Shown: positions 9,301 through 17,669, counted from the first letter of the stretch. The stretch is DNA of 60,899 nt from Catenulispora rubra (GCF_015356825.1 NZ_JAACYW010000035.1:1-60899), one strand, 5' to 3'. Numbers and translations: made by a program. The notes: a model not told the origin generated them from the sequence alone.

Positions 9301-9592
9301 CCGCGTCCACGGCGTCCGGATCGACGGTCAGCCGGTAGCCGTCGGTGAGCCCTTCGATCGCGGCGTCCGGCAGGGCCTTGCGGAGCCGGGACATCAACCG
9401 CTGCAAGGCGTTGGCGGCGTCGGCCGGCGGGTTCTCGCCCCAGACCCAGTCGACCAGCGAGCCCTTGGGGACCGCCTGGTTCGGCCGCAGCGCGAGCGCG
9501 ATCAGCACCGCGCGCAGGCGCGCGCCGGGCACGTCGGCCAAGGTTCCGCCCTGGTGGCGGACCTCCAGAGGTCCCAGCATCGCGATCTGCAC
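6290..9592 (-). CDS. Large BTAD/AfsR-type regulator with ATPase and TPR-like domains
   Basis: A 1,100-residue transcription factor. It begins MQIAMLGPLEVRHQGG from a GTG with AGGA about ten bases upstream; the 14 codons upstream look non-conserved. Order: winged-helix DNA-binding domain (about 1-90), bacterial transcriptional activation domain BTAD (about 95-240), an NB-ARC/STAND ATPase with Walker A GPGGAGKTRLAVE (about 285) and Walker B-like LIVLDNCEHV, then a long helical TPR-like region to the C terminus. It resembles AfsR-like 'BTAD domain-containing putative transcriptional regulators', which often sit beside DrrAB exporters. It is the obvious candidate controller of 4481-6306. A LysR gene lies 57 bases upstream on the same strand. 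Confidence 0.9.
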   Translation of the reverse strand: MQIAMLGPLEVRHQGGTLADVPGARLRAVLIALALRPNQAVPKGSLVDWVWGENPPADAANALQRLMSRLRKALPDAAIEGLTDGYRLTVDPDAVDAVRFERLVSASQAAAQDVSERARLLREAFALWRGEAMQDVGLQESGAFDAVVVRLEGLRLTAAEERFDAELALGSGAELVTELTDLVAAHPTRERLVAALMRALNAAGRDNEALQLYQRTRETLADELGADPSAELSALHVSLLRGELGGRRERTRKTNLRTELTSFVGRQADVASVRELVDAQRLTTIIGPGGAGKTRLAVETARTLLGDGALAHGELSDGKQSDGRLCDGDLTDGAWLVELAAIDPEGDVAQAALISLGLRDTLLGENPNAGPTDRFVAAMRDRRALIVLDNCEHVIESAALFAHRVLGECRALRILATSREPLGITGEALWPVPPLPLPDEGATPTEIESSPAVQLLRDRAQAVRRDLTVDAQQLATMARVCRALDGMPLAIELAAARLRTMSVDQLANRLDDRFRLLTGGSRIALPRHRTLRAVVDWSWELLSDDERMVLRRLSVFVGGAGLEAAEQVCAGAEIEPYLILELLTSLTEKSLLIADGVDGHVDGRVDSVGDGTGDSDAPRYRMSGTIREYAAQRLAEAGEQDAAREAHLAYFTSLTETAEPHLRLRDQLEWLATLNAEHHNIAAAMRGALAAGQAQAAMRLGAASGWFWWLAGHRTEGLELLTAAAKVPGETTAEVRAVVYSVIVMFATSGRGDEHAAEDWIHKAYQASQQAGQVERVERIEPGARRHPGMALVEPLERMLQAPQEALSAFEPQLDDADPWVRALARLQMGKIRVMFGQSGMDADAYLETALAEFQAIGERFGISFALTELADRIAVRGEYVRACELYEQAVVAVAEAGAPEEVIRMRARQALLYWMAGDRDGAAASIVEAERRAQRVTWPNALAELALAKVDLARWAGDAEQAREQIALATSLLGEEAERGNYRALRHDLLSRVTTDLDEARGHCAAAFEAAAEVGLPLLIASVVVALADLALRQEQPEQAARLIGAAAALRGLPDDEHPDVAHIERETRNRLGDTRFAEAVLEGTRTELSELTQVTLAS

Positions 9593-9649
9593 GCGCCGAT
9601 CCTGCCATGTGCGGCCGGTGGGGGCATCCAGCACTTGGCAGGCAGCGGT

Positions 9650-10588
9650 TCAGTTCGTGCGGGCTTTCGCGGCCGGCGCCCGGGTCGGCAGCGGCGGGGC
9701 GCTCAGCGCGGCGCGCGCCAGGTCGCGGAGCCACGTGTGCGCGCGATCGGTGTCATAGCGCTGATGCCAGGACAGGAACACCGGCGCCGGCGGCAGCTCG
9801 AGCGGCAGCGGCAGCGCGACCAGCCCGAGCGCGGCGAGCGCGTGGCGGGTGGTGGATTCCGGGACGGTGACCACGAGCTCCGAGCCGCGCACGAATTCCA
9901 GCGCCGCCGCCTCGCTGGGCACGGTCGCCACCACCCGCCGGGCCAGCCCGAGCCCGGCGAGGGCCTCGTCGATGACTCCGGCCAGGTTCCCTCTGCGGGA
10001 GACGGCGACATGGTCGGCGGCGGCATACCGCTCGGCGGTCATCGCCTGGCCGCGGCTCAGCGGATGGTCCGCGCGCACGACGACCACCTGCGGCGTCTCG
10101 GCCACCCGCTCCGCGCGCACGTCCGCGGCGTCCGGCGGGTTCGCGTTCGCTTCCAGGTCCACCTCGCCGCGGCGCAACCCCGGGGTGTCGACGGCGGACT
10201 CGGCGACGAACCGCAGCCGCACCCCCGGCGCCTGCTCCCGCACCGCCGCCAGCAGCGCCGGACCGGCGAGCGCGACCAGCGAGTCGTGCCAGCGGAGCGT
10301 GAAGGTGCGCTCCAGGGTCGCCAGGTCCAGCTCGCGGCTCGGCGCCAGTACGCCCTGGACCTGCTGCAACAGCGCGTGCACCTGCTCCCGGACGGCGAGC
10401 GCGTAGGGCGTCGGGGTCATCGTGCGGCCGGTGCGGACCAGGATCTGGTCGCCGGTGGTGCGCCGGATCCGGCCCAGGCTGCGGCTCATCGCGGGCGCGG
10501 TGACGTGCAGACGGTCGGCGGCGCCGGCCACGCTGCCCTCTTCGAGCAGGGCGTCGAGGGCGGCGAGCAGGTTCAGATCCAGTTGCAC
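9650..10588 (-). CDS. LysR-family transcriptional regulator
   Basis: A 312-residue LysR protein. The start is chosen at GTG 10588 because LysR proteins usually begin near 'LDLNLLxALDALLEEGSV'; an in-frame ATG lies at 10615. The N-terminal winged helix (residues 1-60: SVAGAADRLHVTAPAMSRSL, then GRIRRTTGDQILVR) is followed by a periplasmic-binding-like effector domain. It is divergent from the monophosphatase-like gene at 10656. The 67-base gap (TTGAAGTTAATGATGAG region) must hold both promoters, so autoregulation and control of 10656-12091 are likely by the usual LysR arrangement. The effector is unknown. Confidence 0.88.
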   Translation of the reverse strand: MQLDLNLLAALDALLEEGSVAGAADRLHVTAPAMSRSLGRIRRTTGDQILVRTGRTMTPTPYALAVREQVHALLQQVQGVLAPSRELDLATLERTFTLRWHDSLVALAGPALLAAVREQAPGVRLRFVAESAVDTPGLRRGEVDLEANANPPDAADVRAERVAETPQVVVVRADHPLSRGQAMTAERYAAADHVAVSRRGNLAGVIDEALAGLGLARRVVATVPSEAAALEFVRGSELVVTVPESTTRHALAALGLVALPLPLELPPAPVFLSWHQRYDTDRAHTWLRDLARAALSAPPLPTRAPAAKARTN

Positions 10589-10655
10589 GGGAATCACTCT
10601 AGACCTGCCTGACATGCACTTGAAGTTAATGATGAGTGTTCTTACCGTCGTAGGC

Positions 10656-11459
10656 ATGACGGAGATGACGGAAACCAAGAACGAAGTCGTGCTCGCTCAG
10701 ACCGCGCTCGCCGTCCGCGATGCGGGAGCTGTGCTCCGCGAGCGGTTCGGCGCCGCGGCGAGCTATCAGAGCCGTGAGGAACTGATGCGGTTGCTCGCCG
10801 CCAACGACGATGCGGCGCTGGCGATCCTGCGGCCGCGGCTGTCGCTGCTGCGGCCGGAGGCGCGCTGGGTCGAGGAAGAACTCGCCGGCGGCGCCCTGCC
10901 GGACGGCGAGTGGTGGGTCGTCGATCCGGCCGAGGGCAACGTCAACCACCTGCACGGGCTGCCGGAGTGGGCCGTGACCGCGACCCTCGTGCGGGACAAC
11001 GAGCCCGTGCTCACCGCCGTGCACCTGCCGCTGACCGGTCAGACGTACACCGCGCTGGCCGGCGGCGGCGCGTACCTCGACGGCTCGCCGCTGCGCGTGT
11101 CCGGCTTCGCCGACCTCGGCCTGAGCCTGGTCGCCACCAGTCAGGCCCGGCCGGACGAGGACGAGGCGGTCGTGCGGCGGGTCGGTGACTCGATCGGCGC
11201 GATGCTGCGCGCCGCGCTCGTGGTGCGCACCTCGGTCCCGGCGACGCTGCACCTGCTCGACGTGGTCGCCGGCCGCATCGACGCGTTCTGGCAGTTCGCC
11301 GGCGCCCGCGCTGACCTGCTGCCCGGCGCGCTGCTCGTCACCGAGGCCGGCGGCCGCGTCTCCGACGCCGAGGGCCGGCCGTGGACGCCGGAGAGTGCCG
11401 GCTTCCTGGCCGCCGCGCCGGGAGTCCACGCCGCTGCCGTTGCCACGCTCTCCCGCTGA
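10656..11459 (+). CDS. Inositol-monophosphatase-like protein with altered metal motif
   Basis: A 267-residue protein of the inositol monophosphatase superfamily. The 'EE' metal ligand (RWVEEELAGG, about residue 70) and the WVVDPAEGNVNHLHGLPEW block (about residues 87-105) stand where IMPases have WVIDPIDGTxNF. The second Asp is Glu and the following Thr is Asn. The C-terminal motif WDxAAG is replaced by ARADLLPGALLVTEAGG, keeping one Asp. It could be an active variant phosphatase or a divergent binding protein. Start ATG 10656 is uncertain (10632 and 10665 are also in frame). It is followed at 35 bases by an oxidoreductase in the same direction. Confidence 0.7.
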   Translation: MTEMTETKNEVVLAQTALAVRDAGAVLRERFGAAASYQSREELMRLLAANDDAALAILRPRLSLLRPEARWVEEELAGGALPDGEWWVVDPAEGNVNHLHGLPEWAVTATLVRDNEPVLTAVHLPLTGQTYTALAGGGAYLDGSPLRVSGFADLGLSLVATSQARPDEDEAVVRRVGDSIGAMLRAALVVRTSVPATLHLLDVVAGRIDAFWQFAGARADLLPGALLVTEAGGRVSDAEGRPWTPESAGFLAAAPGVHAAAVATLSR

Positions 11460-11494
11460 CCGCTCATCACATATACAAGCAAGGGAAAAGACTC

Positions 11495-12091
11495 ATGACC
11501 GCGATCGCAGTATTCGGCAACGGCCGCGTCGGCAGCGCCTTGGCCGCGGGGCTCATCGGAGCCGGGCATCAGGTGGCCGTCGCGGACCGCACGCCGGGTT
11601 CGGCAGCCGACGCCGCGCGCACCGCGCAGGTCGTCATCAACGCCACGCCGGGGGACAGCACGCTGGAGCGCCTGTCGGCGCTGCGCGAATCGCTCGGCGG
11701 CAAGATCCTCGTCGATGTCTCGAATGCCACGCTGGACGGTCCGGACGGGCTCCCCGCCGAGCTGCTGTACCCGGAGTCAAGCCTCGCCGAGCATCTGCAG
11801 GCGGCGCTTCCGGACACGCGGGTCGTCAAGACGCTCAACACGATGCTCTACTCGGTGATGGCCGCTCCCGGCGCGCTGGCCCAGCCGCCGACCGCCTTCC
11901 TGTCCGGCGCGGATCCGCAGGCCAAGCAGGTCGTGCGCGGGCTGCTCGCGGACCTCGGGTGGCATCAGGACTGGATCATCGACCTCGGCGGGATCGAGAC
12001 CGCGCGGGCCGCGGAGGCCGTGATGCTGTTGGTGCCGCACGTGATCCGCTCGGACGGGTTCGCGCCGTTCGCCGTCTCGATCGCCCGATAA
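11495..12091 (+). CDS. NADPH-dependent F420 reductase-like oxidoreductase
   Basis: A 198-residue Rossmann-fold protein starting MTAIAVFGNGRVGSALAAGL, the GxGxxG dinucleotide site of the F420H2:NADP oxidoreductase family (PF03807). VVINATPGDS and the later LVDVSNAT and VVKTLNTMLYSVMA blocks fit this family. AAGGGAAAAG precedes the ATG at a proper distance. It is probably co-transcribed with the monophosphatase-like gene and controlled by the LysR gene at 9650. Whether it uses F420 is unknown; family members also act as generic NADP-dependent reductases. Confidence 0.82.
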   Translation: MTAIAVFGNGRVGSALAAGLIGAGHQVAVADRTPGSAADAARTAQVVINATPGDSTLERLSALRESLGGKILVDVSNATLDGPDGLPAELLYPESSLAEHLQAALPDTRVVKTLNTMLYSVMAAPGALAQPPTAFLSGADPQAKQVVRGLLADLGWHQDWIIDLGGIETARAAEAVMLLVPHVIRSDGFAPFAVSIAR

Positions 12092-12098
12092 GGCGCCG

Positions 12099-12132
12099 CT
12101 GCCCGACTACCCGACCTGCCCGACTACCCGAC
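12099..12132. repeat. 17-base tandem duplication
   Basis: CTGCCCGACTACCCGAC is present twice without a gap, at 12099-12115 and 12116-12132. It lies between two converging genes and runs across the stop codon of the MarR gene. Confidence 0.85.
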
Positions 12133-12615
12133 CGGTATCCCGACCCGCGCCTCCTCCAGAGCCTGTCGGAGCACCGCGAGCGTCGCGCCGACCGCGGCGA
12201 CCTGCTCGGCGCCGATGGCGGCGGTGATCAGCTCCTCCAGGTGGCCGTGGAAGGTCTGCTCGGCCTCGGCGACCAGCGCGGCGCCGCGCTCGGTGAGGCT
12301 GATTAGCGACGAGCGCCGGTCGGCCGGGTTCGGCAGCCGCACGACCCAGCCCTGCGCCTCGTGCCGGTCGACGCCTTTGCTGGCCGCGCCGATGCCGATC
12401 GCGAAGGCGGTGGCGAGGTCGGCGACCCGGGATCCGGGGTGGTCCCGGAGGTAACGCAGCATCTCGTACTGCGAGGCGACGATCCCGTGCTCCGCGCGCA
12501 GCCGGTCGCTGACCGCGTTGTAGATCCGGGTCTCGCTGCGCACCAGGTCGTCGAAGAAGGCCCCGAGTCCGCCGGTTGCCGAAGTAGTTGCCACGGCATA
12601 TAGTTTCTCATACAT
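12124..12615 (-). CDS. MarR-family transcriptional regulator
   Basis: A 163-residue winged-helix repressor starting MYEKLYAVATTSATGG (ATG 12615; a GTG at 12594 is the alternative). The core shows the MarR pattern 'IVASQYEMLRYLRDHPGSRV' then ADLATAFAIGIGAASKGVDR and the wing LPNPADRRSSLISLTERG. The C-terminal helices form the dimer interface. It is divergent from an esterase gene at 12672, with a perfect palindrome in the 56-base gap. By family precedent it represses that esterase gene and itself in response to a small ligand. Confidence 0.88.
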   Translation of the reverse strand: MYEKLYAVATTSATGGLGAFFDDLVRSETRIYNAVSDRLRAEHGIVASQYEMLRYLRDHPGSRVADLATAFAIGIGAASKGVDRHEAQGWVVRLPNPADRRSSLISLTERGAALVAEAEQTFHGHLEELITAAIGAEQVAAVGATLAVLRQALEEARVGIPVG

Positions 12616-12623
12616 GCCTGGGA

Positions 12624-12646
12624 ATGTACTTCCTGGGCAAGTACAT
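12624..12646. promoter_or_regulatory. Probable MarR operator palindrome
   Basis: ATGTACTT-N7-AAGTACAT, a perfect 8-base inverted repeat with a seven-base spacer. It lies in the divergent promoter between the MarR gene and the esterase gene. The size and half-site spacing fit a MarR dimer. Confidence 0.7.
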
Positions 12647-12671
12647 GGTGACCACGGCTTGGGAGACACGG

Positions 12672-13595
12672 ATGACCAGGGCACAACGACGTGAGTTGGA
12701 CGCGATGCTGCGGAAGGAGGCGCAGGGCTTCGTGCCGCTGCCGATCGAGCAGATGCGGCAGGGATTCGCCGCGATGATGGCGCAGTTCCCGGTCTCGGCG
12801 GATGTGCGGCGCACCCCGACCGAGCTGGCCGGGCGGCCGGCGCTCTTGGTGGAGCCGGTGGGCTCGGCGCATGAGGCGCGGCCGGGGACCATCCTGTACT
12901 TCCACGGCGGCTCGTTCGCGCTCGGATCGCCGGACACCGCCCTGGTCAACACGGCCAACCTGGTCCGGCGCACCGGTGTGCGGGCGATCTCGCTCGACTA
13001 CCGGCTGGCGCCGGAACACCCGTTCCCGGCCGCGATCGAGGACTGCCTCGCCGCCTACCGCGCTCTGCTCGACGCCGGCACCGACCCGGCCTCGATCGTC
13101 TTCGCCGGCGACTCGGCCGGCGGCGGTCTGAGCGTGACGACCAGCCTCGCCGCCCGGGACGCCGGACTGCCAATGCCTGCGGCGATCATCGCGTTCTCCC
13201 CGGGCGTCGACACCACGCGCACCGGACGGTCCATGACCACGAAGCAGGGCATCGACCCCTACTTCACCCCTGAGGGCATGGCCTACACCGCCGAGATGTA
13301 CCTCGCGGGCCAGGACCCGGCGCAGCCGCTGCTCTCGCCCGCCGTGTACGCCGACCTCACCGGCCTGCCGCCGATGCTGCTCCAGGTCGGCACGAACGAG
13401 CTGCTGCTCGACGACGCGGTGCGGCTCGCGGCGCGCGCGACGGAGGCCGAGGTCGACGTGGTGCTCGACATCACGGCCGGGGTGCCGCACGTGTTCCAGG
13501 CCTTCGACGGCACGCTCGCGCTCGACGAGGCGGGTCAGGCCCTTGACCGCGCGGCGCTGTTCCTGACGCAGCACCTCGGGGCGCCGGTCGGGTAG
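12672..13595 (+). CDS. Alpha/beta-hydrolase esterase (HSL family)
   Basis: A 307-residue hormone-sensitive-lipase-type esterase. It shows the oxyanion-hole motif HGGSFALGS, YRLAPEHPFPAA, the nucleophile motif GDSAGGG, the Asp region LLQVGTNELLLDDA and the His in VPHVFQAF. The ATG at 12672 follows GGGAGACACGG; an upstream ATG at 12624 lies inside the operator palindrome and is less likely. It acts on small acyl esters or epoxide-like substrates in this family. The divergent MarR repressor suggests induction by a xenobiotic or metabolite ester. Confidence 0.9.
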   Translation: MTRAQRRELDAMLRKEAQGFVPLPIEQMRQGFAAMMAQFPVSADVRRTPTELAGRPALLVEPVGSAHEARPGTILYFHGGSFALGSPDTALVNTANLVRRTGVRAISLDYRLAPEHPFPAAIEDCLAAYRALLDAGTDPASIVFAGDSAGGGLSVTTSLAARDAGLPMPAAIIAFSPGVDTTRTGRSMTTKQGIDPYFTPEGMAYTAEMYLAGQDPAQPLLSPAVYADLTGLPPMLLQVGTNELLLDDAVRLAARATEAEVDVVLDITAGVPHVFQAFDGTLALDEAGQALDRAALFLTQHLGAPVG

Positions 13596-13638
13596 CGACC
13601 CGTTCGGCGTACCGGTTGGTGTGCTGTGCACGCGGAAG

Positions 13639-13652
13639 TGGAAGCGCTCACG
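13639..13652. promoter_or_regulatory. LacI/CebR-like operator sequence
   Basis: TGGAAGCGCTCACG matches the actinobacterial LacI-family box TGGGAGCGCTCCCA at 11 of 14 positions, with the central AGCGCT palindrome intact. It lies about 50 bases upstream of the deleted carboxylesterase gene. Confidence 0.4.
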
Positions 13653-13700
13653 TGACTGGTTCACGACAGCGCGTCCGCGTCGGAGTTACGGAGGCACACC

Positions 13701-14339
13701 ATGCCGGACTCCGTGCGAACACGCCGTTTTCGGTTGCTCGTCGGCGTGGGTGTGGGCGCCGCGCTTATTTTGTATGGCGGCGGCGGCGTGGCGATTGCGG
13801 GGGCTGCTGATCCCGGCTCTCGGCCGCCGACCATGGTGTGGATCCATGGCGGAGCCTTCGCCCAGGACGAGTTTCTCAAGGTCCTGCCACACCCCTCCCC
13901 GCAACTCGCCCTCACCGCGGTCGGCACGGACGGCATGTTCGCCTGTAATGCCGTGGCGGTCGATGAAGCGCTGGCGCGTCATACCCGTGTGTATGGTTAC
14001 CAATTCAGCGACGAGAACGCGCCTCAGCGTTACCTTCCCGCGGCGGGATTTCCGTACGGGGCCTCACACACTTCCGAACTGTCCTACTTGTTCGATGTAA
14101 AGGCGCCATTCCCCGGGATTCTGTCCGGCGCACAGGTTCTCCTTGCTGATCAGATGCAGCAATATTGGACGGGCTTTGTCAAAGGCGTCCACGCGCGATC
14201 GGCGGCCGGATCCCGGTGGCCTCGCATGTCAGCGGCCGGAGCGCGGCCCATGATCGACTTCGCCGCGCCCGCCCCGGTGCCGCGGACCGACTTCGCCGCC
14301 GAGCATCACTGCGCATTTTGGAACGGCTCCGGGGCTTGA
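13701..14339 (+). pseudogene. Carboxylesterase type B remnant with internal deletion
   Basis: An in-frame 212-codon gene with GGAGG before the ATG and a signal peptide or anchor (FRLLVGVGVGAALILYGGGG). Residues 43-52 match the start of the type B esterase core (TMVWIHGGAFAQ). The next recognisable part, from about residue 70, is already the family's C-terminal region: TDGMFACNA, VYGYQFSDENAP, ASHTSELSYLFDV. Family members have about 500 residues; roughly 300 are missing, including the GESAGG nucleophile and the acidic residue. Only the catalytic His region survives. The tail beyond residue 160 is also poorly conserved. It reads as a decayed gene that by chance kept an open frame. Confidence 0.75.
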
Positions 14340-14525
14340 CGGGACGGCGATGACGGTCTACCGGCACGGGCCCGTGTGCAATTGGACCCCAATGCGAGCC
14401 ACAGATAACGGGAGAGCTGGCGCCGAAGCCGAGAATGTATTTAAGTACTCCTCAGATTTCCTGGCTACGGTCCCTCGCATCGCCGTCGCCGGTTCAGCGA
14501 CGCGCCTCTCTCACAACGGATCGGT

Positions 14526-17500
14526 ATGACGGGAATTCGTGAGTCCAGCAGCGGTGAGCCCAGCGCCGCGACGGTGGTCAGCGTTGCCGAACCGAGCTCG
14601 GCACCTGCGGGAACGCGGGGTGGCGCGCGGGGTGACGCGCGGGTCGCGGCGTTACGCGGCTGGGCCGGCCGGATCTGGAAGCGGCGGCCGCGGGCGCTGA
14701 CCGTGGTGGCCGTGCTGGGGGTGATGCTGTTCGCCCTGTGGGGCATCGGCGGGCCCCTGATCGGCGACTCGACGCTGGCCCCGACCGACGAGCTGGTCGG
14801 CCAGGGCCCGTGGCTGAGCGCCGGGTACATCGGGACCACGGCGCAGAACACCTACCTGGACGACATCTATACCTCGCAGCTGCCCAGCGAGATCCTGTTC
14901 TCGCAGCAGCTGCACCACGGCGAGATGGCCCAGTGGAACCCCTACGGCGCCGCCGGGAGCGCGCTGGGCGCGATCCCGGACTACGCGTTCTACTCGCCGC
15001 TGAGCGTGCCATTCTACGTGCTGCCGGACTGGCTCGCGCCGGCCTATGAGCGGTTGCTGGAGATCGTGTGCTCGGTCGGCGGGGGCTTCCTGTTCCTGCG
15101 GCGCGTCTCGCTCTCGCGGCCGGCCGCGCTGGTCGGCGGCCTCACCTTCGCCGGCACCGGGTTCATGGTGGCGTGGCTGGGGTTCCCGCAGACCCGCGTG
15201 GCGGCCTTCATCCCCGCGTTGTTCTGGGTGATTGAGCGCTTCATTCAGGAGCGGCGGCCCAGGGACGCGGCGTTGGCGGCACTGCCGGTGGCGGCGCTGT
15301 TACTGGGCGGGTTCCCTTCGGTCGCCGGGTACACGTTGCTGACCGGGGTCGCTTACGCGCTTGTCCGGCTGGTCGGCGAGCATCGTGACAACTTGCGGCG
15401 TTTGGTGCGGCCGGTGCTGTATCTGGGCGGCTCGCTGGCCGCCGGCTTCGGGCTGGCGTTCTTCCAGCTGCTGCCGTTCCTCAGGTTCTTCGGGACATGG
15501 CTGATCCAGGGCCGGAACCAGACGCCGACCCAGACGTTGCCGGTGTCGAGCCTGCTGACGTCGGTCGCGCCGTTCTCGTTCGGGACGGTCGACGCCAGGG
15601 ACCCCATCCAGTTCCTGCTGACGAACACCAACTTCGTCGAGGCCGTCTCCTACCTCGGCGCGGCGGCCGTCGTCCTGCTCCTGGCGGCGGTGGCGATGCC
15701 GCGGCGGGGGCGGGCGCTGATGCCGGCCGGCGGCTGGGTGTTCTTCATCGTCGCCGCGCTGATGTGGATCGAGCTGATCTACGTCGGCGGTCCGCCGCTG
15801 GGACTGGTCCAGAAGCTGCCGGTGCTGCGGTCGCTGTTCGAGCAGAACTTCATCGGGCGGGCCCGGAGCATTCTGGGCTTCCTGCTCGCGGTGCTGGTGG
15901 CGGTCGGTTTCGAGCTGTTGCTGCGGGTGCGCGCGGCGCGGGCCGAGCGGGCCGAGGGCGCTTCGGCGGACGCGGGGACGGCGTGGGCCGTCCGCCGGGC
16001 CCGGGCCGCGGCGGCCACCAGGCGGTGGGGTTGGGCGGCGGTGGTCGTGGTCGGCGCCGTGGCCGGTGCGGCCGTCCTGGTGTACCGGGGCCGGAACGCG
16101 GTGCGTATCGACACGGTGCTCTCCGAACAGGACCTCTCGAAGGCCCTGGACGAGTACTGGAGCCAGCTGCTCGGCGCCGGGGTCATGATCGCGATCGCCA
16201 TCGGCTGCGTCGTCGCGTTGGGGATCGCGGGGCGGCATGCCTTCGGCGTCCGGAAGCAGGCGGCGGTCCTGCGGTTCGGTGCCGCCACGACGCTGGTCGT
16301 GCTGATCGCCGTTCAGGGCGCGCAGTTCATGGAGAACTATTACCCGAGGGCCGGCAAGGACACGTTCTATCCGGTCACCGACACCCACACATTCCTCGCG
16401 GACAACCTCGGCAGCCAGCGTTTCGCGTCGAGTTATGACGCGATCATGTTCGGGACGAGTACTGCCTATGATCTTCGGTCGGTGAACGGGCACACCTTCC
16501 TGAACGCCAATTTCGCCGCGCTTTTGCAGGGGATGCCCGACGATGTCGTGAGCTATCCGACGTACGTCAACTTCAACCCCAACGACCTGAAGCAGGCCAC
16601 GAGCCCGGTGCTGGACCGGCTGGGCACCAAGTACTGGGTCGCGGCGCCGTACGACGACGTCTTCGGCACGCTCAACCGGGTGCCGCGGCAGGGGCAGACG
16701 CAGCTGGTCCCGGAGCAGTCGGTGACCGTGCCGATCACTGGGCCGGTGCGGGGGATCGGGTTCACGCCGGAGGGGAAGGTGCCCTGGGACATCGCGGGCT
16801 TCACCAAGGGCACGAGTATCGATGTCGTGATCCACGACGCGAGCGGGAAGCAGATCGCGCAGTCCAGCCGGCTGACCGGGGCCACCGCCGGGAGTCAGCT
16901 GCAGGTCGCGGTCGACGCCGACACGGTGCCCGCCGGCACCCCGCTCACCGCGACGATCACGCTGCACGCCGAGGCGCCGCTGACCGTGGACGCCGACGGC
17001 GCGCTGCCGGCGGTCGACACCATCACCGACGCCGACGACGGGCTGCGGTTGGCCTATGTCGGGTCGACGGTCATATACGAGCGCATGAACGCCCTGCCGC
17101 GCATCCGGTGGGCTTCGCAGAGCACTGTGATGGCGTCCGCGGACCAGCGGGTCGCGATGCTCAATTCCGGGGCGGTGCCGGGGAACACGGTGGTGCTGTC
17201 GGATCCGGGGCCCGCCGGGTCGGGGCAGCCCGCGGCGGTGCAGGTGGTGAACGACGGGATGGACTCCATCACGGCGGACGTCACCGCGCAGGGGTCGGGC
17301 TATCTGGTGGTCGCCGACGCCGACCAGGTCGGGTGGGCGGCCACGGTCGACGGGCGTCCGGCCGGGCTGGTGAAGGCCGACCAGGGGATGGTCGCCGTCG
17401 ACGTGCCGGCCGGGACGCACAAGGTGACGGTGCGGTACAGCATGCCGCAGCAGGGGCTGGCCACGTGGGCTTCGGCTCTGGTGGGGGCTTCGCTGCTGGC

Positions 17501-17669
17501 GGTGCCCACGGGGGAGTGGTGGTGGGAGCGGCGTCGCCGGCCCGGGGTGGCTTTGGCTACGGCGGTGGCCGGCGGGGGCGAGCCGGACCCCGGGGATGGC
17601 GCGACCGGAGACGGCGAGGCGGGGGATGACGCGGCCGGAGATGGTGCGACCCGGGACCCAGATTCCTGA
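14526..17669 (+). CDS. YfhO-family GT-C membrane glycosyltransferase
   Basis: A 1,047-residue protein with about 13 hydrophobic helices, the last near residue 1000. After a cytoplasmic N terminus and first helix it shows the YfhO pattern (PF09586): PTDELVGQGPWLS, QNTYLDDIYTSQLP, HHGEMAQWNPYGAAGSALG, then FYSPLSVPFYVLP. The large outer C-terminal part (about 615-990) is beta-rich and ends in a further helix and an acidic Asp/Gly tail. YfhO proteins transfer sugars from polyprenyl-phosphate donors to extracellular polymers such as teichoic acids. The next gene encodes a GT2 enzyme that could make such a donor. Upstream (14340-14525) is a comparatively AT-rich promoter region. Confidence 0.85.
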   Translation: MTGIRESSSGEPSAATVVSVAEPSSAPAGTRGGARGDARVAALRGWAGRIWKRRPRALTVVAVLGVMLFALWGIGGPLIGDSTLAPTDELVGQGPWLSAGYIGTTAQNTYLDDIYTSQLPSEILFSQQLHHGEMAQWNPYGAAGSALGAIPDYAFYSPLSVPFYVLPDWLAPAYERLLEIVCSVGGGFLFLRRVSLSRPAALVGGLTFAGTGFMVAWLGFPQTRVAAFIPALFWVIERFIQERRPRDAALAALPVAALLLGGFPSVAGYTLLTGVAYALVRLVGEHRDNLRRLVRPVLYLGGSLAAGFGLAFFQLLPFLRFFGTWLIQGRNQTPTQTLPVSSLLTSVAPFSFGTVDARDPIQFLLTNTNFVEAVSYLGAAAVVLLLAAVAMPRRGRALMPAGGWVFFIVAALMWIELIYVGGPPLGLVQKLPVLRSLFEQNFIGRARSILGFLLAVLVAVGFELLLRVRAARAERAEGASADAGTAWAVRRARAAAATRRWGWAAVVVVGAVAGAAVLVYRGRNAVRIDTVLSEQDLSKALDEYWSQLLGAGVMIAIAIGCVVALGIAGRHAFGVRKQAAVLRFGAATTLVVLIAVQGAQFMENYYPRAGKDTFYPVTDTHTFLADNLGSQRFASSYDAIMFGTSTAYDLRSVNGHTFLNANFAALLQGMPDDVVSYPTYVNFNPNDLKQATSPVLDRLGTKYWVAAPYDDVFGTLNRVPRQGQTQLVPEQSVTVPITGPVRGIGFTPEGKVPWDIAGFTKGTSIDVVIHDASGKQIAQSSRLTGATAGSQLQVAVDADTVPAGTPLTATITLHAEAPLTVDADGALPAVDTITDADDGLRLAYVGSTVIYERMNALPRIRWASQSTVMASADQRVAMLNSGAVPGNTVVLSDPGPAGSGQPAAVQVVNDGMDSITADVTAQGSGYLVVADADQVGWAATVDGRPAGLVKADQGMVAVDVPAGTHKVTVRYSMPQQGLATWASALVGASLLAVPTGEWWWERRRRPGVALATAVAGGGEPDPGDGATGDGEAGDDAAGDGATRDPDS

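Noticed and set aside
7232..10612. A very long plus-strand open frame (over 1,100 codons) antisense to the BTAD and LysR genes.
   Set aside because: Its peptide is Arg/Gly/Gln-rich with no domain, and the opposite strand has clear domain homology. It is a by-product of high-GC codon bias.
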